A stretch of DNA of 64,000 bases, taken from positions 1 through 64,000 of the forward strand of contig JAOTTD010000006.1 in assembly GCA_029864565.1 (NCBI GenBank), given 5' to 3'. The translations under genes were made by a program, and so were the position numbers. The DNA comes from Thermoplasmata archaeon. GTDB taxonomy: Archaea; Thermoplasmatota; Thermoplasmata; UBA10834. Shown here piece by piece: positions 51,522 to 60,173 of this stretch. Positions within the stretch are counted from its first letter, which is position 1; the number at the start of each line of letters is the position of its first letter. The notes below the pieces were generated by a model. The model saw only the letters and a list, made by a program, of their open reading frames with translations, searched no databases and was not told the origin of the DNA.

Positions 51522-52382
51522 TCAACGTATGGACTTCTTCATCTCAAATTGCTTCAGAGTGACTGCGAAGTCAAACTTATCGAGCATCCTACGCGTAGCC
51601 ATGTCATCGTTCACGTTGTATATCGCGATCTTGAAAGCACCAAGCTCCCATAGCCTGTTGATAGCGAACTTGGCCAGTGATGTGCCCACGCCTCGCCGTC
51701 TCATGTCGGGCAGAACCCCTATGAATGGTATGAACCCCGTCGTTCCTGCCCGTCTCAGCATGACGAACCCGCCATCGACGGCATAGGTTTCGCAAGTCCT
51801 GCCAGACTCTGCCAGTGCTGCAGACTTTCTCCTCTGCCAGCAATTATCGGTGTAGATGAGCCTGTGGCTCTCCTCTACGTCTTCGAGTCTGCCCCTCTCC
51901 GGCGCCGGGCCGAATCCAGCAAACCGGGCCGATTGCCCCTCTGCAGATAGATAGGTTCTTCGTTCCGTGTATCCCAAGTTGTGATACAGGTTCAAGGCCG
52001 GTGTGTTTCCGTCGATGACCTCAAGGAGTATTTCTTCCGCGCCCCTTTCGCGGACGTCCTCCTCGGCGGCACGCATCAGTCGCTTGCCGATGCCAGATCC
52101 GCGGTACTCGGGAATCACTCCCAGCCCGCCTATCCAGGCCTCCTTGTCATCGACGATGGGGTTGACATAACCGACGATTGCCCCGTTGTGAACTGCAACA
52201 ATCACATCCTCAATATTGCCCCCGACTGAACGAGTGAAATCCTGGAAGAACTGCACCGAAGACTTCAGGGGGATGATGTAGTCTGCGAAGATCTTGTTCT
52301 GAGCGTCTACGAGGTCCTCCAGTGGCCTTTTGTCGAGATGAGAGATCTCCAGATTATCCACTTTGATGTCGCGAGCAATCAT
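51522..52382 (-). CDS. Protein with two tandem GNAT acetyltransferase domains
   Basis: 286 residues. The first GNAT domain (about 10-150) contains the acetyl-CoA loop VIPEYRGSGIGKRLMRAAEEDV and LNLYHNLGYTE. The second (about 190-286) has GVLPDMRRRGVGTSLAKFAINRL and ATRRMLDKFDFAV. Double-GNAT proteins often have one active and one structural domain; the R/Q-x-x-G-x-G/A loop is intact in both. The substrate is unknown. It overlaps the stop of lysS by 4 bases (ATGA), so it is translated with lysyl-tRNA synthetase. Confidence 0.88.
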   Translation of the reverse strand: MIARDIKVDNLEISHLDKRPLEDLVDAQNKIFADYIIPLKSSVQFFQDFTRSVGGNIEDVIVAVHNGAIVGYVNPIVDDKEAWIGGLGVIPEYRGSGIGKRLMRAAEEDVRERGAEEILLEVIDGNTPALNLYHNLGYTERRTYLSAEGQSARFAGFGPAPERGRLEDVEESHRLIYTDNCWQRRKSAALAESGRTCETYAVDGGFVMLRRAGTTGFIPFIGVLPDMRRRGVGTSLAKFAINRLWELGAFKIAIYNVNDDMATRRMLDKFDFAVTLKQFEMKKSIR

Positions 52383-53863
52383 GCGATGTCCGGCCTCATG
52401 TGGGGGAACAGGATGACTTCTTTGATTGACGGAGCGTTAGTCACGATCATGGCGAACCTGTCGATGCCAATGCCCAACCCTCCGGTCGGCGGCAGGCCAT
52501 ATTCCAGCGCCCGCACGTAGTCCGTATCTATGGGATGAGTCTCCTCGTCACCTCCCTTCTTTAGACGGTCCTGCTCCCTGAACCTCTGCTCCTGCTCGAC
52601 CGGGTCGTTGAGTTCGGAGAATGCATTTGCGAATTCCCAGCCGTTGATGAACAACTCGAACCGTTCCACAAGGTGTGGCGCGCCCCTCTTCCTCTTGGCT
52701 AGAGGCGACACCTCTATCGGATGGTCTATGATGAATACCGGGTTTATGAGTTCGGGCTGGACCTTCTGGTCGAATATCTGCGAGACTACCTTGCCGGCGT
52801 CCAAGCAATCATCGATGTCCCTGACTCCGAGTCCTCGAGCGGCCTCCTTCGCCTTGTCAACGGTGTCTAGCGTGGAGACATCCAGACCGGTGTACTTCTC
52901 TATAGCCTCACCCATGGTTATCCTGGGCCATGGCTTCGCGAAGTTCAGGGTTCTCTCCCCGTACTCGAACATCTCGGTTCCCACGATATGCATCGCTGTG
53001 TCGTAGAGAAGCGATTCCGTCAGGTCCATTATGTCGTTGTAGTCTACATAGGCCTGATAGAGCTCCATCGAAGTGTATTCTGGATAGTGCTGGGCGTCGA
53101 TGTCCTCGTTCCTGAAGTTCTTCCCTATCTCGTACACGGCCTCGAGCGTGCCAACGATGCATCTTTTGTGATAGAGTTCTGGCGCTATCCTGAGATACAG
53201 GTCTATGTCGAGGTAGTTGTGGTGTGTGACAAAGGGTTTGGCCAACGCTCCGCCGTATAACGGTTGGAGGATCGGCGTCTCGACCTCTATGAATCCCTTC
53301 TCATTGAGCCAGTCACGAATGAAAGCTATCATCCTGCTCCTCTTGATGAACCGCGAGCGGACATCTTCGTTCATGAGGAGGTCCAAGTACCGCTGTCTGT
53401 ACCTCATCTGGACATCCTGAAGTCCATGGAACTTCTCAGGCAAAGGTGTCAGCGCCTTGCTGAGGACCTGGAACTCCGTGACGGCCACGGTAATCTCACC
53501 AGTCTTGGTCCTGAACACATTGCCCTTGGAACCTACGATGTCGCCTCGATCCATGGTCTGGAAGAGTTTCCACTGCTTGTCGCCGATGTCGTTCATGCGG
53601 AAGTAGAGCTGGATTTTCCCGTTTCGGTCCACCAGGTCGGCGAAGCCGGCCTTCCCATGAATCCTCTTCGCCATGATCCTTCCCGCAACAGAGACGACAT
53701 CCGTGCTCCTTTCGGAACCCATGTCGGCGTACTCCTCCGCGACCTTCGCTGAGGAGTGGGTGCGGTCATATCTGTAGATCTTGTAGGGGTCGAATCCCTC
53801 TCTCTGCATGTTCTCAAGGTTCTTCCTCAATTGGGCCTTGAGGTCGCTATCCTGCTCTGGCAT
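52379..53863 (-). CDS. lysS: Lysyl-tRNA synthetase, class II
   Basis: 494 residues. The N-terminal OB anticodon-binding domain has VAGRIMAKRIHGKAGFADLVDRNGKIQLYF. The class II motifs are visible: motif 1 FIRDWLNEKGFIEVETPILQP, motif 2 FRNEDIDAQHYPEYTSMELYQAY, motif 3 GLPPTGGLGIGIDRFAMIVT. It charges tRNA-Lys. Many archaea use a class I enzyme (LysK), so a class II form here is a phylogenetic clue. It is followed by the GNAT gene in an overlapping operon. Confidence 0.96.
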   Translation of the reverse strand: MPEQDSDLKAQLRKNLENMQREGFDPYKIYRYDRTHSSAKVAEEYADMGSERSTDVVSVAGRIMAKRIHGKAGFADLVDRNGKIQLYFRMNDIGDKQWKLFQTMDRGDIVGSKGNVFRTKTGEITVAVTEFQVLSKALTPLPEKFHGLQDVQMRYRQRYLDLLMNEDVRSRFIKRSRMIAFIRDWLNEKGFIEVETPILQPLYGGALAKPFVTHHNYLDIDLYLRIAPELYHKRCIVGTLEAVYEIGKNFRNEDIDAQHYPEYTSMELYQAYVDYNDIMDLTESLLYDTAMHIVGTEMFEYGERTLNFAKPWPRITMGEAIEKYTGLDVSTLDTVDKAKEAARGLGVRDIDDCLDAGKVVSQIFDQKVQPELINPVFIIDHPIEVSPLAKRKRGAPHLVERFELFINGWEFANAFSELNDPVEQEQRFREQDRLKKGGDEETHPIDTDYVRALEYGLPPTGGLGIGIDRFAMIVTNAPSIKEVILFPHMRPDIA

Positions 53864-54019
53864 CAGGCATCTCCTCCGCTGGGTACGCTCTCATATCCTG
53901 AGGGCGTACTTAAAAGTAATCGCCCTCTGTCTCCTGCCGACGTCCACAACACTCTCCGTGTGACTGACATTCCACTCACCAGAACTCCGTCGAAACCCGT
54001 GCAATGCGCGCGGGTCTCG

Positions 54020-54385
54020 CTAAGGCTTCTTCCTTTTCTTCTCAGCATCCTCGATTGCCGCGAGAAGTTCTTCGATTCTGAACGGCTTCAGCAAGAAACC
54101 TTTGGCACCAGCAGCAAGAGCCTCCTTTTCTATGTGGAGATCCGCGCTTCCGAAGAAGATGGCGGCATCGGGGTTGATGCGGAGAATCTCCTGCGTCGCG
54201 CTCACGCCATCCCTGACAGGCATTCTCTGGTCCATGATGATTACTACCGGCTTCTCCTTCATCTTCTTGTACTTTCGGACGGCTTCCTCACCGTCAGAAG
54301 CCACATCAATGACCTCGTGACCGTGGGCTTCGAGGATGTCCCTGTACAATTCGACGATGAACTTTTCGTCGTCTACAAGAAACAC
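54020..54385 (-). CDS. Single-domain response regulator (CheY-like receiver)
   Basis: 121 residues from GTG 54385; the strand-1 sequence begins at once, so a slightly longer protein using a non-standard upstream start is possible. Acidic pocket Asp5-Asp6, phosphoacceptor Asp52 in VVIIMDQRMP, Ser80 in FFGSAD and Lys100 in LLKPF are all in place. There is no output domain, so it would signal through partner proteins. No histidine kinase is in the window. The lysine-rich end (EKKRKKP) is family-typical. Confidence 0.9.
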   Translation of the reverse strand: MFLVDDEKFIVELYRDILEAHGHEVIDVASDGEEAVRKYKKMKEKPVVIIMDQRMPVRDGVSATQEILRINPDAAIFFGSADLHIEKEALAAGAKGFLLKPFRIEELLAAIEDAEKKRKKP

Positions 54386-54589
54386 GGTCGCGATGATATA
54401 ACCTCCAATCGTACTCCCTCAAACGGCAGAGTTTGCGATGTCCCGGCGACGACGCTGATTACAGACCGTTAACAGGCACGGGTAGCCAGGCAGGAATACG
54501 CTAATTATACTGTGACTTATATAATGATTTTCCTAAAGTCGCAGATGGCGCTGGACTCGATTCGGCCTAAGCGCTGACGCAGCTAAACA

Positions 54590-54598
54590 CTTAAATAC
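54590..54598 (+). promoter_or_regulatory. TATA box of the Sec61-beta gene
   Basis: CTTAAATAC, about 35 bases before ATG 54629. The remaining intergenic sequence from 54386 shows no gene. Confidence 0.5.
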
Positions 54599-54628
54599 AA
54601 AAACCTGCAATTGAGCATGCGAGCATCC

Positions 54629-54796
54629 ATGGCGAAGAACAAGAAGAACGAGGGCTTCCACTCGGCCGCGGGGCTGATTCGATACTTCGATTCCGAGGAC
54701 GACAAGGCACTCAAGGTTAACCCTTGGATCGTTGTGGGCCTCTGTATCGGCGTGTCTGCTCTAGTACTCGTGCTCGGGGCTATCTACCCGACCTGA
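54629..54796 (+). CDS. secG: Preprotein translocase subunit Sec61-beta (archaeal SecG)
   Basis: 55 residues from ATG 54629; in-frame ATG 54617 and TTG 54611 are the alternatives. The pattern is a basic, cytoplasmic start (MAKNKKNEGFHSAAGLIRYFDSEDD) followed by one membrane helix (VNPWIVVGLCIGVSALVLVLGAIYP) with the extreme C-terminus outside. This is the archaeal Sec61-beta, the small subunit of the SecYE-beta channel. Length and the GLIRYFDSEDDKALKVNP core match the family. Confidence 0.92.
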   Translation: MAKNKKNEGFHSAAGLIRYFDSEDDKALKVNPWIVVGLCIGVSALVLVLGAIYPT

Positions 54797-54887
54797 ATCA
54801 GTCAGGGGTCGGATAGCTGCGAATCATTTGTTGCCTAGTCCATTTACCGCTCACTTGTGTACATCAAATGTCCGAAATCTGACGAAA

Positions 54888-54897
54888 TCAATAAATA
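54888..54897 (+). promoter_or_regulatory. TATA box of the histidine operon
   Basis: CAATAAATAT lies about 190 bases before hisG, implying a long 5' leader beginning near 54918. Within it are a 13-codon open frame at 54936-54977 and a 41-codon one at 54970-55095. Confidence 0.45.
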
Positions 54898-54935
54898 TCA
54901 TCTTTGCCCTCGCTCGGTCGCTCGAGGAATCGAAC

Positions 54936-54977
54936 ATGGTGCAACACAAAGCCGTGTTTGGTAGTCTTCATGCGTAA
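54936..54977 (+). CDS. Possible 13-residue leader peptide of the histidine operon
   Basis: ATG to TAA encodes MVQHKAVFGSLHA, with two histidines in thirteen. It lies in the presumed his leader. Bacterial his leaders have runs of seven His, so this is weak evidence; it has no clear ribosome binding site. Confidence 0.2.
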   Translation: MVQHKAVFGSLHA

Positions 54978-55095
54978 TCTCGCATGTGCCAGTTTGACTC
55001 CTAGAGATTTTGCAGACCCACAGACGCAGCTTAGCGAAGGCTACGTTGAGGAGTTCAGTGCGGTCGCCGCCGAACCAGAGGAGGAATGTTGTTGA
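54970..55095 (+). CDS. Possible small cysteine-ended protein before hisG
   Basis: 41 codons from ATG 54970, overlapping the leader peptide at its start and hisG at its end. The sequence (MRNLACASLTPRDFADPQTQLSEGYVE...) ends EEECC. The in-frame end within hisG's start region would couple translation to hisG. It has no recognisable family, and may be just an open leader. Confidence 0.3.
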   Translation: MRNLACASLTPRDFADPQTQLSEGYVEEFSAVAAEPEEECC

Positions 55096-55958
55096 CTCTG
55101 CTGAGAATAGCTATACCAAACAAGGGGAGACTGAACCAGCCAGCTGTGCGCCTCATGAACCGAATAGGTTTTCCAGTGCCTGACTCCAACAGCCGGACGC
55201 TGATAGCCGAGTTCAGGAAAGGGAGATACCAAATACTCTTGGCGAGGGCTCAGGACATCCCTGAGTTTGTCGAGATGGGTGTCGCCGACCTGGGCATCAC
55301 GGGGCTGGACCTAATACTTGAAACGAAGCGAAATGTGGTCAAGATTCGCGAACTTGATTTCGGACGGTGCAGGCTGGTCGTGGCGGTTCCTGACGAATCC
55401 GATATCCAGAATGCATCGGAAGTGCGGAGCGAGTCCACGGTCGCCACTTCGTTCCCGAAGCTTACGGAAGAGTACTTCAAAGGACTCGGGAAGGAAGTCA
55501 AGATAGCTACTGTCACGGGGGCCACGGAGATGACCCCTCAGATCGGGCTTGCCGATGTCATCACCGACCTCACCGAGACTGGGTCGACCCTGAAGCTCAA
55601 CCACCTCAGAGAGGTAGGAGTGGTTCTCGAGTCTACCGCTGTTCTGGTCGCGAACAGCGGGTCTCTGTCCAGCAAGGGCAGCCGCATAAAAGAGATAACG
55701 AGCGCGATTGACAGCGTCATCGGAGCGTCGCGAAAGAGATATCTGATGGCCAACGTCCCGAGGACCACATTGTCCAACCTTGAGAGCCTCCTGCCCGGCA
55801 TCTCAGGCCCGACCATCATGAATATCATAGGGCGCGAGGACATCGTGGCAATACACGCCGTCGTCAACGATGACGAGGTCAACGGGATCATCGCGGTGCT
55901 CAAGGACATTGGAGGAACAGGCATACTAATCTGCCCGATCGAAAGGATGGTACTCTGA
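55086..55958 (+). CDS. hisG: ATP phosphoribosyltransferase, long form
   Basis: 290 residues, ATG 55086 preceded by GAGGAGGA. It joins ATP and PRPP, the first, regulated step of histidine synthesis. IAIPNKGRLNQPAVRLM, GRYQILLARAQDIPEFVEMGVADLGITGLDLI and DVITDLTETGSTLKLNHL are the catalytic parts. The last 75 residues (VPRTTLSNLESLLPGISGPTIMNIIGREDIVAIHAVVNDDEVNGIIAVLKDIGGTGILI) form the ACT-like histidine-binding regulatory domain, so HisZ is not needed. One base separates it from hisD. Confidence 0.97.
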   Translation: MLLTLLRIAIPNKGRLNQPAVRLMNRIGFPVPDSNSRTLIAEFRKGRYQILLARAQDIPEFVEMGVADLGITGLDLILETKRNVVKIRELDFGRCRLVVAVPDESDIQNASEVRSESTVATSFPKLTEEYFKGLGKEVKIATVTGATEMTPQIGLADVITDLTETGSTLKLNHLREVGVVLESTAVLVANSGSLSSKGSRIKEITSAIDSVIGASRKRYLMANVPRTTLSNLESLLPGISGPTIMNIIGREDIVAIHAVVNDDEVNGIIAVLKDIGGTGILICPIERMVL

Positions 55959-55959
55959 C

Positions 55960-57246
55960 ATGCTGTCATATGACATCGAGACGGTCACGCCAGAGGAGAT
56001 CAAACAGATAGTCAACAGAGGAGAGGCAGCGCTTGAATCGTCTCTCGAGCGAGCACGCCCGATAGTCGAGACAGTTCGCAAGGACGGAGACGCTGCTGTC
56101 ATTCGATATGCCAAAGAGTTCGACGGGTTCGGAGGCGGCTCGTTCACTGTTCCACCAAGTACCATCAGGAGCGCCCCGTCTCGCATACCGTCGGCGTTGC
56201 TGTCCGCAATCAAGGATAGCAGGCGACGGATCGAGGCCTATCACATCAAGCAGAAGCTGAAAGGGTTCGAGTTCAAAGATTCATGCGGCGTGTTCGGGCA
56301 GAAGGTGGTCCCGTTGGAGCGGGTGGGGATATACGCCCCTGGCGGGACAGCCAGCTATGCATCATCTGTGTTGATGACAGCCGTCCCCGCGAGAGTGGCG
56401 GGGGTAGAGGAGATCGTTCTCTGCACGCCGTCCAAGAACGGCGTTGTTGACGATGTCGTGTTGGCCGCAGCGAGTATTGTGGGCATCGAAGAGGTATATG
56501 CCATCGGAGGTGCCCAGGCGATTGGAGCAATGGCATACGGCACAGAAACCGTGCGGCGAGTCGCGAAGATGGTAGGTCCTGGCGGTGCGATCGTCACGGC
56601 TGCGAAGCTCCTCGTCAGGAAAGACTGCGAAATCGATTTCCTCGCCGGGCCTTCGGAAGTTCTGATAATTACAGACAGTAGCACCGATCCGGCGCTCGTC
56701 GCGGTGGAGATGCTAGCCCAGCTCGAACACGACCCCAACGCCATCGCTCTGGCAATCTCCACATCGAACAAGGTGATTGGAGAATCGATGAATCTGTTGG
56801 GCGGGATGATACAGAAGGCCGAGAGGAAGGATGTGATCGAAGTGGCCGCAAAGAAGGGTGCTATATTCATTAAGGTCCGCAACCTCCGACAGGCCTTGCA
56901 GATATCCAACGATTTCGCCCCAGAACACTTGGTGATAGATACAAGGGATCCCGAGGCTCTACTGGATGAGGTCCGAGCCGCCGGATCGGTGTTCTTGGGC
57001 AAATGGTCGTCCGTCGCCTTCGGAGACTACTGTGCGGGCACGAACCATGTCCTGCCGACGATGGGCATGGCTCGGTCGCGATCGGCTCTATCAGTCTACG
57101 ACTTTGTCAGGACAATTCCATATCAAGAACTGACCCGGAAGGGCGCGGAGAGGTTGGCCCCTGTTGCGGCTAAGATGGCCGAGGCCGAGGGATTGCCAGC
57201 TCACGCGTCAGCGGCAAATGCGAGAACTGGTGGTGATGACAGGTGA
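55960..57246 (+). CDS. hisD: Histidinol dehydrogenase
   Basis: 428 residues, the expected length. It oxidises histidinol twice with NAD to histidine, the final step. Zinc and catalytic residues are recognisable in LAGPSEVLII, AQLEHDPNA and the proton-shuttle pair EH in FAPEHLVID. GIYAPGGTASYASSVLMTAVPARVAGVEEIV and GTNHVLPT are further signatures. It begins 1 base after hisG, and its end overlaps the hisC start by 4 bases. Confidence 0.97.
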   Translation: MLSYDIETVTPEEIKQIVNRGEAALESSLERARPIVETVRKDGDAAVIRYAKEFDGFGGGSFTVPPSTIRSAPSRIPSALLSAIKDSRRRIEAYHIKQKLKGFEFKDSCGVFGQKVVPLERVGIYAPGGTASYASSVLMTAVPARVAGVEEIVLCTPSKNGVVDDVVLAAASIVGIEEVYAIGGAQAIGAMAYGTETVRRVAKMVGPGGAIVTAAKLLVRKDCEIDFLAGPSEVLIITDSSTDPALVAVEMLAQLEHDPNAIALAISTSNKVIGESMNLLGGMIQKAERKDVIEVAAKKGAIFIKVRNLRQALQISNDFAPEHLVIDTRDPEALLDEVRAAGSVFLGKWSSVAFGDYCAGTNHVLPTMGMARSRSALSVYDFVRTIPYQELTRKGAERLAPVAAKMAEAEGLPAHASAANARTGGDDR

Positions 57247-58307
57247 CGTCAATGGGCGAGTTGAGGAGGCGGTCGCTCGAGCTGCTGAGCCGCCCGTCAT
57301 ATTGCCTCGTCGACAAGGAACTGTTGATACTGAACAACAACGCGAATCTGTTCGGCATGAACCCTGCCGTTCAAGAGGTGGCGGACTCTTTCGATTTCGG
57401 CAAGCTGTGGTCGTACCCGAGCGAGAACTCCGACCTCCTGAGAGAACGCATCGCATCCGAGTTGTCAACCTCGCCTGACGAGGTCATCGTCGGAAACGGG
57501 TCCGACGAGCTTCTGGATATCGTGTCGAAGACGTTCATCAACCCCGGAGATACGTTCTGTCAAGCCATTCCGACGTTCCGTATGTACAAATTCTACGCCA
57601 TGGTGAATATGGCGACCGTCGAGGAGAAGATGTTGCTCGGAGATTTCGCCTTGCCTACAGAGGATATCTTGAACGAAGAGGCGAAGATGGTCGCGCTCTG
57701 TCAACCCAACAACCCGACGGGCAATCTGCTCGACAGAGATGATGTCGAACGGATATTGGCGGAATCCGATGGCATAGTGCTTCTGGATGAGGCATACAGC
57801 GACTTCTGCGATTCGAACATGCTCAGTGAGGTGCTGGCGTCAGAGCACGGCATCGATGTCAGAACCTTTTCCAAGGCCTACGGGATCGCGGGCCTCAGGG
57901 CAGGCTTCGCAATAGCCAGGAAAGAGATTGTGGACGAATTGAGACACGTCCGCACACCGTTTGGACTGAATTCGCTCACGGAGGCCGTCGCCGTGGCAGC
58001 GTTGGATCACAAGGACTGGGTGGATGCCAAGGTGGCGGAGATGAAGTCCGAACGTGAATTCCTCACAAACAAGATGCGTGCGCTCGGCTTCAAGGTGTAT
58101 CCCTCGGAATGCAACTTCATACTGTGCAAGGCTCCGGTCAGCAGCGCGGGTCTCGTTAGTGCCCTTATTGAGAAGGGGATTGCCATCAGAGATTTCGGAG
58201 CTTATCCTCTTCTTGAGGACCATGTCAGAGTGACTATCGGACCGAGAGAATACATGAACATGCTGTTGGAGGCCGTCGCGCCTCTGGTCAACGGAGAACC
58301 ATCATGA
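57243..58307 (+). CDS. hisC: Histidinol-phosphate aminotransferase
   Basis: 354 residues from GTG 57243 (GTGA overlap) or ATG 57252. It transfers an amino group from glutamate to imidazole acetol phosphate. The PLP lysine is in TFSKAYGIAGLRAGFA; VGNGSDELLDIVSKTFINPGD, QPNNPTGNL and LLDEAYSDF fit class I/II fold aminotransferases of the HisC type. It overlaps hisH by 4 bases. Confidence 0.96.
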   Translation: MTSMGELRRRSLELLSRPSYCLVDKELLILNNNANLFGMNPAVQEVADSFDFGKLWSYPSENSDLLRERIASELSTSPDEVIVGNGSDELLDIVSKTFINPGDTFCQAIPTFRMYKFYAMVNMATVEEKMLLGDFALPTEDILNEEAKMVALCQPNNPTGNLLDRDDVERILAESDGIVLLDEAYSDFCDSNMLSEVLASEHGIDVRTFSKAYGIAGLRAGFAIARKEIVDELRHVRTPFGLNSLTEAVAVAALDHKDWVDAKVAEMKSEREFLTNKMRALGFKVYPSECNFILCKAPVSSAGLVSALIEKGIAIRDFGAYPLLEDHVRVTIGPREYMNMLLEAVAPLVNGEPS

Positions 58308-58903
58308 AGATCACAGTTGTCGACTACGGAGTAGGAAACCTGCACAGCATATCGAAGGGGCTTGAGCGTGCGGGGGCGAGCGTGCAGGTATCATCCTCAC
58401 CTAGAGAGATTGCCGAGGCGCGATGCATCGTCTTCCCCGGTGTCGGGGCATTCGGTGCGGCGATGGAAGTACTCCGTCCGGGAATCGACGAGCTACGATC
58501 GGCCATCTCCGGAGGCGTTCCCACGCTAGGCATATGTCTTGGCATGCAGGTTCTCTTCGAACGGAGTGAGGAGTCGCATGGTGACGGCCTTGCAGTGCTC
58601 GGAGGGTCAGCCGTGCGATTGAACGCCCCGCGAGTCCCGCACATGGGCTGGAACAATGTGTCGGACTCAGACGACGGACTCTTCGAAGGAATCAACCCCG
58701 ATGATCAGTTCTACTTCGCAAATTCATACGTGTGCCGTCCGACCGAAAGAGTCACAATCTCGGAAACTGAATACGGTGAGAGGTTCCCTGCTGCAGTCAG
58801 GAAGGGCGCTATATGCGGAACGCAGTTCCACCCGGAGAAGAGCAGCGCTCCAGGCCTTAGGCTGCTTTCGAACTTCATCAGGATCTCGGAGGAGACAGCA
58901 TGA
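58304..58903 (+). CDS. hisH: Imidazole glycerol phosphate synthase, glutaminase subunit
   Basis: 199 residues. The catalytic triad is Cys in LGICLGMQVLF, His and Glu in GTQFHPEKS. KITVVDYGVGNLHSISKGLERAG is the usual start. It makes ammonia from glutamine and passes it to HisF. Overlaps on both sides (ATGA at 58304 and at 58900) show translational coupling. Confidence 0.97.
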   Translation: MKITVVDYGVGNLHSISKGLERAGASVQVSSSPREIAEARCIVFPGVGAFGAAMEVLRPGIDELRSAISGGVPTLGICLGMQVLFERSEESHGDGLAVLGGSAVRLNAPRVPHMGWNNVSDSDDGLFEGINPDDQFYFANSYVCRPTERVTISETEYGERFPAAVRKGAICGTQFHPEKSSAPGLRLLSNFIRISEETA

Positions 58904-59610
58904 AAGTGATACCGGCGATTGACGTGAAGGGCGGTAAAACCGTCCAACTCATAGGTGGCAAACCAGGGACGGAGCGCTTCGAGATTAAGGACGTGACTGG
59001 GATTGCCCGCAGGTGGCAAGACGAGGGCGCTGAGATGATCCACATCATCGACCTCGATTCCGCAATGGGAGTCGGCAGCAACGAGGAACTGATTGAGAAC
59101 ATCATCGGAGCTCTGTCGGTCCCGGTTCAGGTAGGAGGTGGCATCAGAACCCCGGAGAAGATTCACAGGCTCTTCGAGATAGGCTGTGAGAGGGTGATCG
59201 TGGGCACACGGGCCATTCAAGAAAGATCCTTTGTCGAGGACATGTCGCAACAGTACACTGACGGAATTGTGGTGGCGTTGGATTCAGCCGACGACAAGGT
59301 ATTGATAAAGGGCTGGCAGGAAAGCTCAGGGAAGGACATATACGATGTAGCCAAGAACCTCGAGTCCCTCCCTATCTGGGGCTTCCTGTACACGAACGTT
59401 GAAGTCGAGGGGCGTCTCGAAGGGATAAACCCCGCCCCCATAGAGAAGCTAATCAAGGCCACGAGCAAGCCCGTCATCGTGTCTGGCGGCATAACCACTC
59501 CAGCAGATCTGATGACGCTCCAGCGGATGGGCGTGGATTCCGTCGTGGTTGGTACTGCGATATACACAGGACGCATCCATTTCAAGAGGGCCGTGAGGGA
59601 ATTCTCATGA
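58900..59610 (+). CDS. hisA: ProFAR isomerase
   Basis: 236 residues of (beta-alpha)8 barrel. MKVIPAIDVKGGKTVQLIGGKPG is the first strand and phosphate site; VQVGGGIRTPEKIHRLFEIGCERVIVGTRAI and VIVSGGITTPADLMTLQRMGVDSVVVGTAIYTGRI are the two phosphate-binding halves. Catalytic Asp residues are in AIDVKGG and ALDSADDK. It opens ProFAR to PRFAR. Confidence 0.95.
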   Translation: MKVIPAIDVKGGKTVQLIGGKPGTERFEIKDVTGIARRWQDEGAEMIHIIDLDSAMGVGSNEELIENIIGALSVPVQVGGGIRTPEKIHRLFEIGCERVIVGTRAIQERSFVEDMSQQYTDGIVVALDSADDKVLIKGWQESSGKDIYDVAKNLESLPIWGFLYTNVEVEGRLEGINPAPIEKLIKATSKPVIVSGGITTPADLMTLQRMGVDSVVVGTAIYTGRIHFKRAVREFS

Positions 59611-60173
59611 GCCAAACCGGCCAAGTGCGCTGCGCGAACGTCACTAGGGAGACCGGGGAAACCGAGGTGCGTGTCAGACTAGGCATCGACGGCCCCAGTA
59701 GAACTGAGTGTGACATAACCGATGAGTTCCTTCGCCACATGGTCGAAACACTGGCGAGGTATTCAGGCGTGGATCTTGAGATATCGGCGAGAGGGGACAT
59801 CGACCACCATCTCATCGAGGACGTGGCGATTACACTCGGCCGAGCCTACAGGGAAGCCATCGGGGAATCACCCATCATGCGAATCGCCAGCGCAGTCGTG
59901 CCGATGGACGAAGCGCTCGTCCAAGCGACGGTCGATTTGATAGATCGCCCGTTCGTGCACTTGGAGCTCCCGGATGAGATGTACACCCACTTCGTTAGAT
60001 CGTTCGCGATGGAGTTGAGGGCGACGGTCCACACGATAGTCCTGAGAGGAAAGAACAATCACCACATCGTGGAGGCGACGTTCAAAGCCCTTGGTACGGC
60101 GCTGGGTCAGGCAATGTTGCGGACAGGTTCGGCCTTGTCCACAAAATCGTCTGTAAAATGGGGTGTCGAGTGA
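59607..60173 (+). CDS. hisB: Imidazoleglycerol-phosphate dehydratase
   Basis: 188 residues, dehydratase only, without the N-terminal phosphatase half found in enteric bacteria. The metal motifs DHHLIEDVAITLG and NHHIVEATFKALGTALGQAM are both present, each supplying histidines and a glutamate to the two-metal site. Because the phosphatase part is absent, histidinol phosphate must be cleaved by another enzyme, possibly the PHP protein at the operon end. Confidence 0.96.
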   Translation: MSQTGQVRCANVTRETGETEVRVRLGIDGPSRTECDITDEFLRHMVETLARYSGVDLEISARGDIDHHLIEDVAITLGRAYREAIGESPIMRIASAVVPMDEALVQATVDLIDRPFVHLELPDEMYTHFVRSFAMELRATVHTIVLRGKNNHHIVEATFKALGTALGQAMLRTGSALSTKSSVKWGVE

